Of a DNA stretch of 64,000 nucleotides, positions 26,103 to 35,900 are shown in pieces. Under the pieces are notes generated by a model, which saw only the letters and a program-made list of their open reading frames with translations, was not told the DNA's origin and made no database searches. Positions within the stretch are counted from its first letter, which is position 1. Each line of letters opens with the position of its first letter. A program made the translations under genes and the position numbers. The stretch is from JANSWY01 sp965228955 (GTDB lineage: Bacteria; Bacteroidota; Bacteroidia; Cytophagales; Cyclobacteriaceae): NCBI GenBank assembly GCA_965228955.1, contig OZ245848.1, positions 3,720,001 to 3,784,000 of the forward strand, read 5' to 3'.

Positions 26103-27783
26103 TAATCGCTTGAATTACTGCACTAAATATCATTGTCAAGAAACAGCCAATGACATTATACATAAGATAGCTGATGTCAATATAGCCAAGTACGTTTAAA
26201 ATATGGCTTGATATGACAATTAGTTCAGCAACGACTGCTGCGATAAATACAGAGGTGCCTTTTACCCACTTCATAAAAAAGGCCACAAGAAAAATACCTA
26301 AGATAGTTCCGTAGAATATAGAACCGATAATGTTAACAGCTTCAATCAGATTCTCTGAATTATTTGCAATGATGGCAAATAGAATTGCTATTGCTCCCCA
26401 AATCAAGGTGAATATCCTAGACACGTTTAGATACGTTTTTGCAGAAGCATTTTTATTAATAAGTCTTTTGTAAAAATCTATGGCCGAAGTAGATGCCAAA
26501 GAGTTTAACTCTGAAGATGTACTGGACATAGCAGCTGAGAATATAACAGCTATCAACAGGCCAATTATACCATGTGGTAGGTAATTGAGAATAAAAGTCA
26601 AAAAAACGTAATCAGAATCTTTTGTTTCAATAGACGGATCAGCCTTTTTAAGTACCTCCTTGGCTTCTTTTCGAATATCTACTAAAGCTTGATCGCTTAC
26701 AACTAATCGTTCCTTGGCAGGTATGTACCTATCATTATTCTCATTAAGTGAGCTAAGATCAACAGCTGCTGATTTTCTTTCCTCAAAAATACTTTGGTAC
26801 CTGGATTCTAAAGCGTCATAATCACCCTTCATCTCAGTACTATTAATCTTACTTACTGAATCCTGCTTAAAATGCAGTGGAGGTTGATAAAATATAAAAA
26901 ACACATAAACCATTACACCTGTAAGCAGTATAAAAAACTGCATCGGGATCTTTAGTACAGCATTAAACATTAATCCCATTTTACTTTCTGTAGGGTTCTT
27001 ACCTCCAATATAACGTTGTACCTGCGACTGATCTGTACCAAAATACGAAAGAGCTAAAAACAAACCACCGGTCAAACCAGACCATATGGTGTATCGTTTT
27101 TCAAAGTTAAAGTCAAAATCGACCGCATTCAATTTGCCTAGTGTACCGGCAATTGTTAATGCTCCTGTAAAGGATGTGTATTCAGATATGTAATAGATAA
27201 TGATACCAAATGCCAAAAACATACCAAGTAGTATAACTGTCATTTGGTGCTTCTGAGTTAGACTTACTGCTTTCGTACCACCACTGAAAGTATAGACCAT
27301 TACCAAGAGACCTACCATTAAGATTGTCAGAGTTAGATCCCAACCAAGAATTGTTGAAATAATTATTGCTGGTGCATAAATGGTAATGCCAGCAGCGAGA
27401 CCTCTTTGTACAAGAAACAATGTGGCTCCTAAAATCCGCGTTTTGACATCAAACCTGCTTTCCAGATATTCATATGCAGTATAGATTTTAAGTTTATAAT
27501 AAATAGGAATAAATACTGCAGAAACTATTATTAAGGCCAGAGGTAGTCCAAAATAGTTTTGTACAAATGCCATTCCACTCTCATAGCCTTGTCCTGGTGT
27601 AGAAATAAACGTAATAGCGCTGGCTTGAGTAGCCATAACTGAAAGTCCAATTGTACCCCATTTCAGGGAATTGTCCCCTCTTAGATAATCTTCAATATTT
27701 TGAGTTTTTCTGGTCTTCCAAACTCCATACGCAACGATTCCAAAAAGTGTCCCAAATAGAATCAGTAGGTCTAAATTGTTCAT
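26080..27783 (-). CDS. Sodium:solute symporter (SSS family)
   Basis: 567 aa with about 13 membrane helices. SSS motifs are GLSVMATQASAITFIS in the first helices and YFGTDQSQVQRYIGGKN about 247-263. A polar loop of about 100 residues (300-400) between helices is characteristic of a Bacteroidota subgroup. It imports a sugar or related solute with Na+. Upstream lies a 41-aa membrane protein gene with a 10-bp gap and before it the PIG-L deacetylase gene, all in one leftward operon. Confidence 0.9.
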   Translation of the reverse strand: MNNLDLLILFGTLFGIVAYGVWKTRKTQNIEDYLRGDNSLKWGTIGLSVMATQASAITFISTPGQGYESGMAFVQNYFGLPLALIIVSAVFIPIYYKLKIYTAYEYLESRFDVKTRILGATLFLVQRGLAAGITIYAPAIIISTILGWDLTLTILMVGLLVMVYTFSGGTKAVSLTQKHQMTVILLGMFLAFGIIIYYISEYTSFTGALTIAGTLGKLNAVDFDFNFEKRYTIWSGLTGGLFLALSYFGTDQSQVQRYIGGKNPTESKMGLMFNAVLKIPMQFFILLTGVMVYVFFIFYQPPLHFKQDSVSKINSTEMKGDYDALESRYQSIFEERKSAAVDLSSLNENNDRYIPAKERLVVSDQALVDIRKEAKEVLKKADPSIETKDSDYVFLTFILNYLPHGIIGLLIAVIFSAAMSSTSSELNSLASTSAIDFYKRLINKNASAKTYLNVSRIFTLIWGAIAILFAIIANNSENLIEAVNIIGSIFYGTILGIFLVAFFMKWVKGTSVFIAAVVAELIVISSHILNVLGYIDISYLMYNVIGCFLTMIFSAVIQAINGGRTTN

Positions 27784-27793
27784 CTAAAAGAAA

Positions 27794-27919
27794 TTACGAA
27801 AAGGCAACTGAAAAAATATAAAGCAGCAGAATCACAATCCCCAATGAGGAAAGTACGAACCAATATAAAGTGCTCCAATGATTAAAAAAAGGAGGTTTTT
27901 CGTCTATTTCTTCTGCCAT
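27794..27919 (-). CDS. 41-aa single-span membrane protein inside the symporter operon
   Basis: ATG at 27919, TAA at 27796-27794. The peptide begins MAEEIDEKPPFFNHWSTLYW and continues into one hydrophobic helix (about residues 19-40, WFVLSSLGIVILLLYIF). It fills the space between the PIG-L gene (10-bp gap) and the symporter gene (10-bp gap) exactly as a translated cistron would. No named family was recognised; by position it may be a small accessory subunit of the symporter. Confidence 0.72.
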   Translation of the reverse strand: MAEEIDEKPPFFNHWSTLYWFVLSSLGIVILLLYIFSVAFS

Positions 27920-27929
27920 TTTATCAAGT

Positions 27930-30410
27930 TTATTGTTGTTTCCCTAATGAAATTAAATTAGTAAATATTCTATAAGCTCCAGGTACTCCGGCTGGTAATT
28001 CTCTGAACCATGAATATCCAGTATATACATAGTAGCCTTTTCCATGCTTCGCAACTAACAGGCCTCCTGATTTAGGGTCTTCCCCTGGATCATTACTTGA
28101 AAGCAACGGCACAAATTCTTCAGACCACTCATTAGGAAAATACAAACCCCTCTCCTGAACCCAGCCATCAAAATCTTTCATGGTAATCTTATTTGGATAA
28201 TTTAAAGCAATGTGAGAGGGCTCTAATATTTCCACTGGTGCGCCTTCAACAGCAACTCTATCTCGCGACAATTTCAAGCTGTAAGGTGCAATGTCAGTAG
28301 TTTTTAGTCTATGACTTGTATTATATTGAACAATTACATTGCCACCTTCCGCTACATAATCAAAAAGCTCTTTGTTTTTGAACTTTATCCAATCCAAAGT
28401 ATTAAATGCCCGAATACCAACAATTACCGCATCATATTGAGATAGGTTATCACTGACAATATCATCCTTTGTTAATAAATCTACATTGTAACCCACTTGC
28501 TGTAAACTGTTAGGAATTTTATCCCCTGCTCCCATAATATACCCAACCTTATTACCCGATGTTTTCAGGTCAATTTTAACAATTTTGGAAGAACATACTG
28601 GATAGTATGCTTGAGCTGGAATATGATCATACACTATGTTTTCATGAGCATTTACATATTCTGTATCGTTGAGGTTTACTATAGCTTTTATCGTTCCCTC
28701 ACTCTGCCCTTTTGGAGGGGTTATCGAGAAATTGAATATTTTTTCCTCCCCTTTTGTTGCCAGGTCAAAGTTATATTGGGCTGGTTCAATAGTCCATTTC
28801 TTTGGAAGCTCAAGCTTTACAGTTCCCTTAATATTGTCAGATCCTGCTTTAACAATTGTCTGAATATCTTGCGATTCATTGTTGCCGAAAATCATTACTT
28901 CACTTCCGAGATTCACAAACACAGGTGGAGTTATCTCAAGTGGTCTATAAGTCTCCCCGTTAACAGGATCATTTCTTTTGAAAACAACCGGTGATTCAAA
29001 TGTCAATTCTTGATCATTTATTTCTAACACATATGATGCTGTAAAAACTGGTTCATTTTCAGGGTTGCCTCTTAGCAATTGATCCTCCACAGTGTACATT
29101 CCCGTAGTACCTTTTTTGGTAAGCCAGTATGGTGAAGAAGGTTCCAAATTTGATGGGATAACAGCATTAAAATCATTTGAAAACTTAAGATTATTGTTCA
29201 ATTTTTGAGAGATATTAATTGTACTTGATCTTATCTCTTTAATATATATTTCCTTAAGAATGACAGGTATACTAGATCTATTAATTGCTTCAAATGAAAT
29301 TGTAATAGAATCACCTGACACATATGAGTAACTATCAGATTTTGCTTCCAGGTACAGCCCCATACAAGCCTTTATAACTTTTTTTATTTCTTGAGACTTA
29401 ATTTTCTTCCAATGTTTGTCATCTAAGTTTTGAACTTCTTTGAGTGCTAACAAAAGATCAGACACAATAACCCAGGGCTGTTGGCTATCAAAACTATGCA
29501 ATGCATTTTCAATATGTTTCTGAACAACATCACCACCTTCAACTCTATTCCAGGTAACATCAATATCTCCAAACGGACTTCTTGTTGTTTCTCCTTCTAG
29601 CGGTTTTAGATACTCAATCTCGATCCCTCTGCTCCCAGTCGCACCAAACCCCTGGCTTTTGTGCATGCTTCTGCTTTCTGCAGCAATCTCTGTGTACGAT
29701 TTTCCTAACATTGGATTGTATTTTCCAACATCAACCTTTGCCAAGCCAGTTGTATCAAACTTCTCCCCCGTCCTTCTATAAAACCACCAGCTTGTATTCC
29801 AATACAACTTCTTGGGGGACCAAGGATCTACATATTTCAATTGCTCCGGGTATGCATTTTCATCACCCGCTAATTTATATGCCTCATGTGCCAAAATTGC
29901 TGAAGCAGTATGGTGGCCATGTGTTACCTTAGGTCGCTCACTAAACCTGGTAATCATCACATCTGGTTTGAATTTTCGAATCACCCAAACGAAATCAGCC
30001 AGTACTTTGTCACGATCCCAGATATCAAATGTCTCATCTGGGTCTTTTGAATAACCAAAATCATTTGCTCTGCTAAAAAACTGTTTACCTCCATCTTTTC
30101 TCCTCGCAGCTAATAATTCCTGTGTCCTAATAATTCCTAACTTTTCTCTGATATCGGTACCTATTAAATTTTGGCCACCATCGCCTCTTGTAGCAGCCAA
30201 ATAAGCAGTTTGCATCAACTCCTCATTAGCGTAATATGCGATCATTCTGGTGTTTTCATCATCGGGATGGGCTGCAACATAAAGGACAGAACCAAGTACA
30301 TTTAGTTTATTCAGCATCAATTGAATTTCCGATGAAGTGCGTTTCTTAGGAGCCTGAGAAAAGGCAGTAGAAGAAATCAGATAAAGAGATAAAAGTAGTA
30401 GTTTTTTCAT
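27930..30410 (-). CDS. Secreted PIG-L/LmbE family deacetylase, large multidomain form
   Basis: 826 aa from ATG 30410, which begins the signal peptide (MKKLLLLSLYLISSTAFSQ); the TTG 33 bp upstream is not needed. The PIG-L zinc motif AAHPDDE is at residues 46-52, with HGHHTASAILAHEAY further on supplying the third ligand. After about residue 300 come beta-sandwich domains and a C-terminal ThuA/glutamine-amidotransferase-like region (YDAVIVGIRAFNTLDWIKFK). The short members of the family remove N-acetyl from sugar amines; this exported form probably works on an outside or periplasmic glycan. Confidence 0.87.
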   Translation of the reverse strand: MKKLLLLSLYLISSTAFSQAPKKRTSSEIQLMLNKLNVLGSVLYVAAHPDDENTRMIAYYANEELMQTAYLAATRGDGGQNLIGTDIREKLGIIRTQELLAARRKDGGKQFFSRANDFGYSKDPDETFDIWDRDKVLADFVWVIRKFKPDVMITRFSERPKVTHGHHTASAILAHEAYKLAGDENAYPEQLKYVDPWSPKKLYWNTSWWFYRRTGEKFDTTGLAKVDVGKYNPMLGKSYTEIAAESRSMHKSQGFGATGSRGIEIEYLKPLEGETTRSPFGDIDVTWNRVEGGDVVQKHIENALHSFDSQQPWVIVSDLLLALKEVQNLDDKHWKKIKSQEIKKVIKACMGLYLEAKSDSYSYVSGDSITISFEAINRSSIPVILKEIYIKEIRSSTINISQKLNNNLKFSNDFNAVIPSNLEPSSPYWLTKKGTTGMYTVEDQLLRGNPENEPVFTASYVLEINDQELTFESPVVFKRNDPVNGETYRPLEITPPVFVNLGSEVMIFGNNESQDIQTIVKAGSDNIKGTVKLELPKKWTIEPAQYNFDLATKGEEKIFNFSITPPKGQSEGTIKAIVNLNDTEYVNAHENIVYDHIPAQAYYPVCSSKIVKIDLKTSGNKVGYIMGAGDKIPNSLQQVGYNVDLLTKDDIVSDNLSQYDAVIVGIRAFNTLDWIKFKNKELFDYVAEGGNVIVQYNTSHRLKTTDIAPYSLKLSRDRVAVEGAPVEILEPSHIALNYPNKITMKDFDGWVQERGLYFPNEWSEEFVPLLSSNDPGEDPKSGGLLVAKHGKGYYVYTGYSWFRELPAGVPGAYRIFTNLISLGKQQ

Positions 30411-30448
30411 GTTGTATTTGGGCAAACTTTCCAACGATATCAAAACAC

Positions 30449-30456
30449 CAAAGTTA
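30449..30456 (-). promoter_or_regulatory. -7 box for the PIG-L/symporter operon
   Basis: TAACTTTG on the minus strand fits TAnnTTTG and lies 38 bp before ATG 30410, between the mutarotase and PIG-L genes. No exact TTTG is at the -33 position. Confidence 0.4.
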
Positions 30457-30515
30457 TGAAAACATGGTAAATGGAAAATTTCTTTTATAGTATGTAATCA
30501 AATCAATCTTAATGG

Positions 30516-31430
30516 TCACAGTTTCTTTAGTTCCACAGTTAAGTGGTAGGATTTCGACTCTCCTGGCTTTAAAACAACCAACCCTTCTTTTGTGTTTAAG
30601 GCATTTACACCACAAGTCATTGGTTCCACAGCAATTGAATCTCGGCCGGGGGTAAAGATTTGTAAATACTGAAATTCTTCACCTTGTGAGATGGTTAATC
30701 TATAATTATCACTTTCGATAGCATATTTGTATGGTTCATTTTGATATTTAAAACAATGATCCCACTTTGCGTTTGCCATATCTCTAGTATCTTCAATTAA
30801 TACTTCCTCACCAGTAGGAATACTTAACTCATCCAAAATAATATTTAAAAGGGGCCCACTACTCACTGTTAATTCTGAAAGGTTTTGATCCAACTTAAAA
30901 TACGGATGCCAACCAAGCCCAAAAGGCATTACTCGTTCACCCGCATTCATAATTGTAATTTGAATATTAAAAATTCCTTCAGCCTCAATCTGGTATTTTA
31001 TAGTAGTATCAAAAGGGAATGGGTATCCAGGTTGATCTGCCTGATAAATGTGATCAATTGAGATTTCAACTGTATCGGAATCTTTAGTAACATTTATGTC
31101 TTCCGCCCAGAGTTTATAAAAGAATCCATGTAATGCATGGTTTGTATCATGAGTCGACATTTCTAAATGATGTTCTTTACCAGCAAATTCATAAATACCA
31201 GCTTTGGTTCTATTCGGATATGGCATCAACCAAAAATTTCTAAACCAATGATCATTTTCCAATATTTCTGGACTATCAATTGATTCTACAAAATCCAGGT
31301 TATGGAATTTCATTTTGATTGGTAAGGCACCTTTATCTGGTATAAAAATGAAATGATGTCCTTTAATAGAATCTGAAACTTCTATCGTTTCAAAATCCCC
31401 AAATACTCCAGCCTTAACTTCAAATCCCAT
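30516..31430 (-). CDS. Aldose 1-epimerase (galactose mutarotase) family protein
   Basis: 304 aa, no signal peptide. The mutarotase fold residues are visible: FRNFWLMPYPNRTKAG (Asn/Arg), NHALHGF (first His), FGLGWHPYF (second His, proton donor) and the Glu in the AVEPMTCGVNAL segment (base). It converts alpha and beta anomers of an aldose. It lies 105 bp before the PIG-L/symporter/dehydrogenase genes on the same strand, consistent with a sugar-use module. The sugar is not known. Confidence 0.87.
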   Translation of the reverse strand: MGFEVKAGVFGDFETIEVSDSIKGHHFIFIPDKGALPIKMKFHNLDFVESIDSPEILENDHWFRNFWLMPYPNRTKAGIYEFAGKEHHLEMSTHDTNHALHGFFYKLWAEDINVTKDSDTVEISIDHIYQADQPGYPFPFDTTIKYQIEAEGIFNIQITIMNAGERVMPFGLGWHPYFKLDQNLSELTVSSGPLLNIILDELSIPTGEEVLIEDTRDMANAKWDHCFKYQNEPYKYAIESDNYRLTISQGEEFQYLQIFTPGRDSIAVEPMTCGVNALNTKEGLVVLKPGESKSYHLTVELKKL

Positions 31431-31714
31431 TATATGTTAGTTTGACTTTACAGTTCTAAATATAACTGGATCAATCGACCTAAAAAAAAATGGTATGATT
31501 ATCGTCTTGTAGATACCCACATGAAATGGCATCCTTAAATTGATTTTGTTCAGTACAAGCAAATAGCTTAAAAAATATGGTGAACATTCCTAATACAGTA
31601 ACTATATTTAGAGCCTCCTCCAAATAATTACTTTATCGAGATTACAACCGAGATGGTAAAGAATAAAATGAAAAAGTTGATTGATTAGCTGGTCAATTCA
31701 TTTAGAAAAATCGT

Positions 31715-31933
31715 TTAGGATTCTGGTGGAACAATAATATACATGGTCTCATCACCTACATCAGCCAATATTTTAATCTTAGCATCTGCGAGAAGGCTTT
31801 CAAAGATTCCATATTCTACGGGTTCTCTCTCATCATCTTCATCCAAAAAGCATTCTTTGGTATTGGGCATAACAACCAGATAATTAGATTGATCCTGCAA
31901 TTTTTCTAAAACGTTATCTAACGAAAGTGCCAT
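31715..31933 (-). CDS. Small acidic hypothetical protein
   Basis: 72 aa, without membrane span or signal peptide. The sequence reads as a compact alpha/beta fold (ALSLDNVLEKLQDQSNYLVV, then YGIFESLLADAKIKILADVG) and ends in PPES. The start has no alternative and codon use fits the neighbours. Not recognised. It is isolated: 284 bp of gene-free A/T-rich sequence lies on the upstream-gene side (31431-31714) and a 242-bp gap (31934-32175) on the other. Confidence 0.55.
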   Translation of the reverse strand: MALSLDNVLEKLQDQSNYLVVMPNTKECFLDEDDEREPVEYGIFESLLADAKIKILADVGDETMYIIVPPES

Positions 31934-32118
31934 CGTTTTTTATTCTAAAATGATATAATTTCAATTAAATGTCCAATTTTTTCGACAAACCCCCTCATTC
32001 CCCCGTTGAACTTAATTATAAAAAAACAATTCTTAAAATTCTACGATCCAGACATTATTAATTGAATTACTTACATATAAATTAATCAGATCTATTGAAT
32101 TTCTTAGCATCAAAAACA

Positions 32119-32156
32119 AAAAAAACCCAGTTAAAATAAATTTAACTGGGTTCTTA
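32119..32156 (-). terminator. Terminator after the small beta-barrel gene
   Basis: Stem AACCCAGTTAAA / TTTAACTGGGTT with a short A/T loop, then T's on the minus strand, 20 bp past the stop at 32176. It closes the three-gene operon 41175-32176. Confidence 0.85.
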
Positions 32157-32175
32157 ATATGATTAAGGTTATTTA

Positions 32176-32868
32176 TTAGAAAATTCCTAAGTCAAGAGAA
32201 TATCCTACTTTCACACCAACCATAATGTTGCTCGTGTAAATATCTCCCTTTCCAGTAATATTATTAATACTGGTAAGTCCCTTGTTGTATTGAACCTCAG
32301 GTATAATTCTCAATGCTCCTGCATCGATTGAATATCCAACAGCGACAAAAGCAGCAATTTCATCTCTAGTAAGTCTTTCACTTACGTCAATGAAAGTATA
32401 ACCTTCTGCCCCATCAAGACTTTCAAGTACTTGGGCTTCTCCGTTATAAAGGAAATTATAGCTTCCACCAGCAGTCAACCTAAGATTACCTAGGTATAAA
32501 CTAGCAGAAACAGGAACTTCTAATCTGTCATAAACAAGATCAATTTCCTTTATTAATCCCGTAGCAACAATTGCTTCCCTATCGAAAAATAATTGATCAG
32601 TAGGAATACCATTTGTTCCTGTACGGTGATAAAGTGCACCAGCACTGACTCCTAGAATATCAAGAAGTCTGTATTCTGCAAAAACACCTCCAGCTACACC
32701 ACTTCGCCATTCATAGGTATCAGTGACTAGACTTTCGGATATAAAATTCTGAGAAAAATAAACCTGGCCGCCTACAGTTAATGGAGTGTCTGAAGATTCA
32801 TCCTGAGCAAATCCAGTGAATGAAACCATGCACCCAATAACCATTAATATTGTTAATTTATATTTCAT
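32176..32868 (-). CDS. Small outer membrane beta-barrel protein, last gene of the surface operon
   Basis: 230 aa with a signal peptide (MKYKLTILMVIGCMVSFTGFAQ). The mature part alternates hydrophobic and polar residues and has aromatic girdles (GGVFAEYRLLDILGVSAGAL, LRLTAGGSYNFLYNGEAQ), ending in the strand VGVKVGYSLDLGIF. It looks like the OprM/PorT-like small barrels of Bacteroidota. It follows the 1698-aa T9SS cargo gene by 58 bp, so it may anchor or help place that protein. A hairpin in the 58-bp gap could lower its expression. Confidence 0.7.
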   Translation of the reverse strand: MKYKLTILMVIGCMVSFTGFAQDESSDTPLTVGGQVYFSQNFISESLVTDTYEWRSGVAGGVFAEYRLLDILGVSAGALYHRTGTNGIPTDQLFFDREAIVATGLIKEIDLVYDRLEVPVSASLYLGNLRLTAGGSYNFLYNGEAQVLESLDGAEGYTFIDVSERLTRDEIAAFVAVGYSIDAGALRIIPEVQYNKGLTSINNITGKGDIYTSNIMVGVKVGYSLDLGIF

Positions 32869-32892
32869 TAATTAAAAGCTTAAGGTTTTAAG

Positions 32893-32920
32893 AAAGTGAG
32901 GAGACAAGCTCCTCACTATT
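32893..32920 (-). terminator. Intra-operon hairpin
   Basis: Stem AGTGAGGAG / CTCCTCACT, on the minus strand directly after the stop of the T9SS cargo gene. It may be an attenuating terminator between that gene and the small barrel gene. Confidence 0.6.
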
Positions 32921-32926
32921 TTAGTT

Positions 32927-35900
32927 TTATTCAATAATTACTCTAGAAACTTCTGCAGTATCTCCCATCTGTACAAAGTACACACCTGGCTGAATATCAG
33001 AAACATCTAAATCAGTAGAACCTTCCTTAGTAGTCTCGAAAGACTTCACTAGACGACCAGCCTGATTATAAATTCTGATAGTAACATTAGCTTGTACTTC
33101 TTTAACAGTTAATATTTCCTTCGCAGGAATTGGGTACATAGAAGCAACTTCTGATTGCTCTACTTCATCATCCTCATTAACAACTTCTGCTTCTTCTTCA
33201 TCGTCATCAGAGTTATCAATTGCACTTGCATTAACCTGAATAGTATAAGATTGTGAAGCAGTAGCCTCTCCATCTGTTACTTCAATTGTAACAGCATGGT
33301 TACCAGCATCAGCATCATTTGGATCACCAATAATTCTAGCAACACCGTTACCATCATTAATTAGGATAGCCCAACTTGGCATAACTGGAGCAGAGAATTG
33401 TAGTGCATCACCGTCAGCATCAGATGCTGTGATGTTGTAAGTATATGTTGTATTTGCAGTAACTACATCTGGATCTGCAGGAGTACTTGTGAAAGTTGGG
33501 GCATTATTAGCTGCTTCTACCTCAACTATGAAATCCTGTGTAGCTGTAGTCACTCCGTCAGTAACTTCAATTACTACAGAATTACTACCAGCAGGAAGTG
33601 ATGAAGAAACCAAATAAGCTACACTTGGATCATTACCAATTGAGTCCGGTCTCAAAGCAAATCCAGCAGGAATAGTTCCAGCATTGTAGGATATTGATTC
33701 ATTACCTTGCTCATCCGTAGCTACTATTCTGTAGGAATACTCATTACCTTCTACAAATGGACCTTCAGGCTCTCTTGTTGTAAACACAGGAGGGTCATTT
33801 TCATAAACAATAATTACAAATGACTGCTCCGCGGTGTTACCTGAATCGTCTTGTAAAAGCAATTTAACAGCATGTGCCCCAATGTCATCAGAAGTTGGAG
33901 TACCTGTTAATGTGATACTATCCGTAGAAGCTGACACTTCAGTTGTAATCCATGATGGTATAACCTCAAAGGATGCATCAAAATCCTCATCAAGTTCATC
34001 TTCACCAGTAGCTACATACGTGTATTCTAATCCTTCTGTAGCAATCACTATTGGCGCAGTTGTAAACTCTGGTGCAGGATTTGGACCAATTGTGATATTT
34101 ACATTCAAGAATGCAGTATCCAGTCTATCAAAAGCTCTAATCTGCGCAGTATACTCACCTTCAGCAGCTGTACCGTCTGCTGTTAACGTGAATCCAGCAT
34201 CATTAGTATTAAATGCTAACCAGCTAAGGTTATTATTTACAAGTTGTTTAGTCACTTCATCATTGGCCTGAGGGTCTTTCACAATAATAGTTGCAGTTTC
34301 AGTTGTTCCTTCAGTTATTAAGTAAGAAACACTTGTTACCGGGGTAGTTAAATCTACACCAGTGCTACTTCCTTGAGGATCAAAATACTCAGGAGCACTA
34401 TTATCTCTGAAGTACATTCTGATATCAAGATTTCCATCATCTTCTTCATCAGTGTAGATATTATTCTCGTTACCTCTTACATATGAGTCTAGATCCTCTT
34501 TATCATCTGCAGGAGAAGAACCTGCAATTGACCAATCGTTATCAGAATCATCAATTGGGTTAACCATAACTACATAGTAACCAGCAGTTAAGAATAGATC
34601 CTCATCAAAATCAGGATCATCCTGTACCTGGATGTAGAAGTTATCATTTGCTTCAACCGGATTGTTAGTTCCATCTTCATCAATAGTTGCAACAACAGTA
34701 CCAGAAGTTGCATCCGGACCTGTAACACTAATAATAGAGATAGAAACATCTTCAGCACCAGAACCACCATTCCAATCTACGTATACTGCAGCAAGGTAAT
34801 CGTCGTTTGTCAATTCAAACACTTCACCCATACCATCACCAAAGTCTCCGCTAGAATCTTCATCTTCATCGTTTCCTAAGAAACCTCCGATGGAGTTGTC
34901 TTCATCACTATTGAAGTTAGAAGTAGCATCTCCAACTCTTAATGTAGTACTTTGATTGTCGTCTGCAAAAGCAGAGTTATTATCAGTCCCATCACCTTTT
35001 ACGTGCTCAATAGTTACATCAAATGTGTAAGTATCACTTGCGTCATCGTCTGGAAGGAAAGGATCAAAGTTGTATACATAAGTAACAGTATCACCAGAAG
35101 CAAAGTCTGTTCCAGCGTCAATTGTATTTGAGAATTCAACATCAACCCAGTCAGCATCAGTACTAGAAATAGTAGCTGTTAATAATAGTTCAGAAGGAGT
35201 TGAATTACCTCTTTTAATAATTACTGTTTCAAAATCGTAACCATTTTCAAAATCAATTTGAGACCTTGGAATTTCCTCATAATCAGTATCAGCGATAACT
35301 GAGTAATTGATATAGTCAGAGAAGTAAACTCTAATATCAACATCTCCATCATCATCATCACCTCTGTAAAGGTTGTCTTCGCTACCTCTTACAAAGTCTC
35401 CAAAATCAGCTCGATCATCATTAGGTTCTGTACTATTAAGAGAGAATAATGGGTCAGACTCATCAGTAGGGTTAACCATAATTACATACAATCCGGCTTC
35501 TAGGTAAATATAGCTGTCATAGTCTTCATCGTCTAAAACTCTAATGTCATCATCTGATGAGTTAGCATTAAGGACCGCTCCATTTTCATCATCAATTTCT
35601 GCAACTAAAGATCCTTCGGTAGCATTTCTGTCATCGATTGAAATTACTTTAATGGAAAATTCTTCTCCATTTAAAGTTGCTAAATTGATAAAGAAACCAC
35701 CTATGTAATCATCATTTACTAATTCAATGATAGTACCGATTCCATCACCAACTCCAACAGTCTCCTCTGTATCATCCTGAGTATTTACTACCCTGATGTT
35801 GTTTGCAACGTTAGCATCACCAATAGAGAAACCTGCATCACCAACAGTTACCACATCAGTTTGACTGGTTGAACCAGTTGCGACATTATCTGTAGCAGTA

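Noticed and set aside
29582..29932. Plus-strand frame of 116 residues opposite PIG-L
   Set aside because: Shadow of a conserved zinc-binding region on the minus strand.
33834..34271. Plus-strand 145-residue frame inside the T9SS cargo gene
   Set aside because: Ser/Val-rich antisense frame typical of acidic repeat genes.
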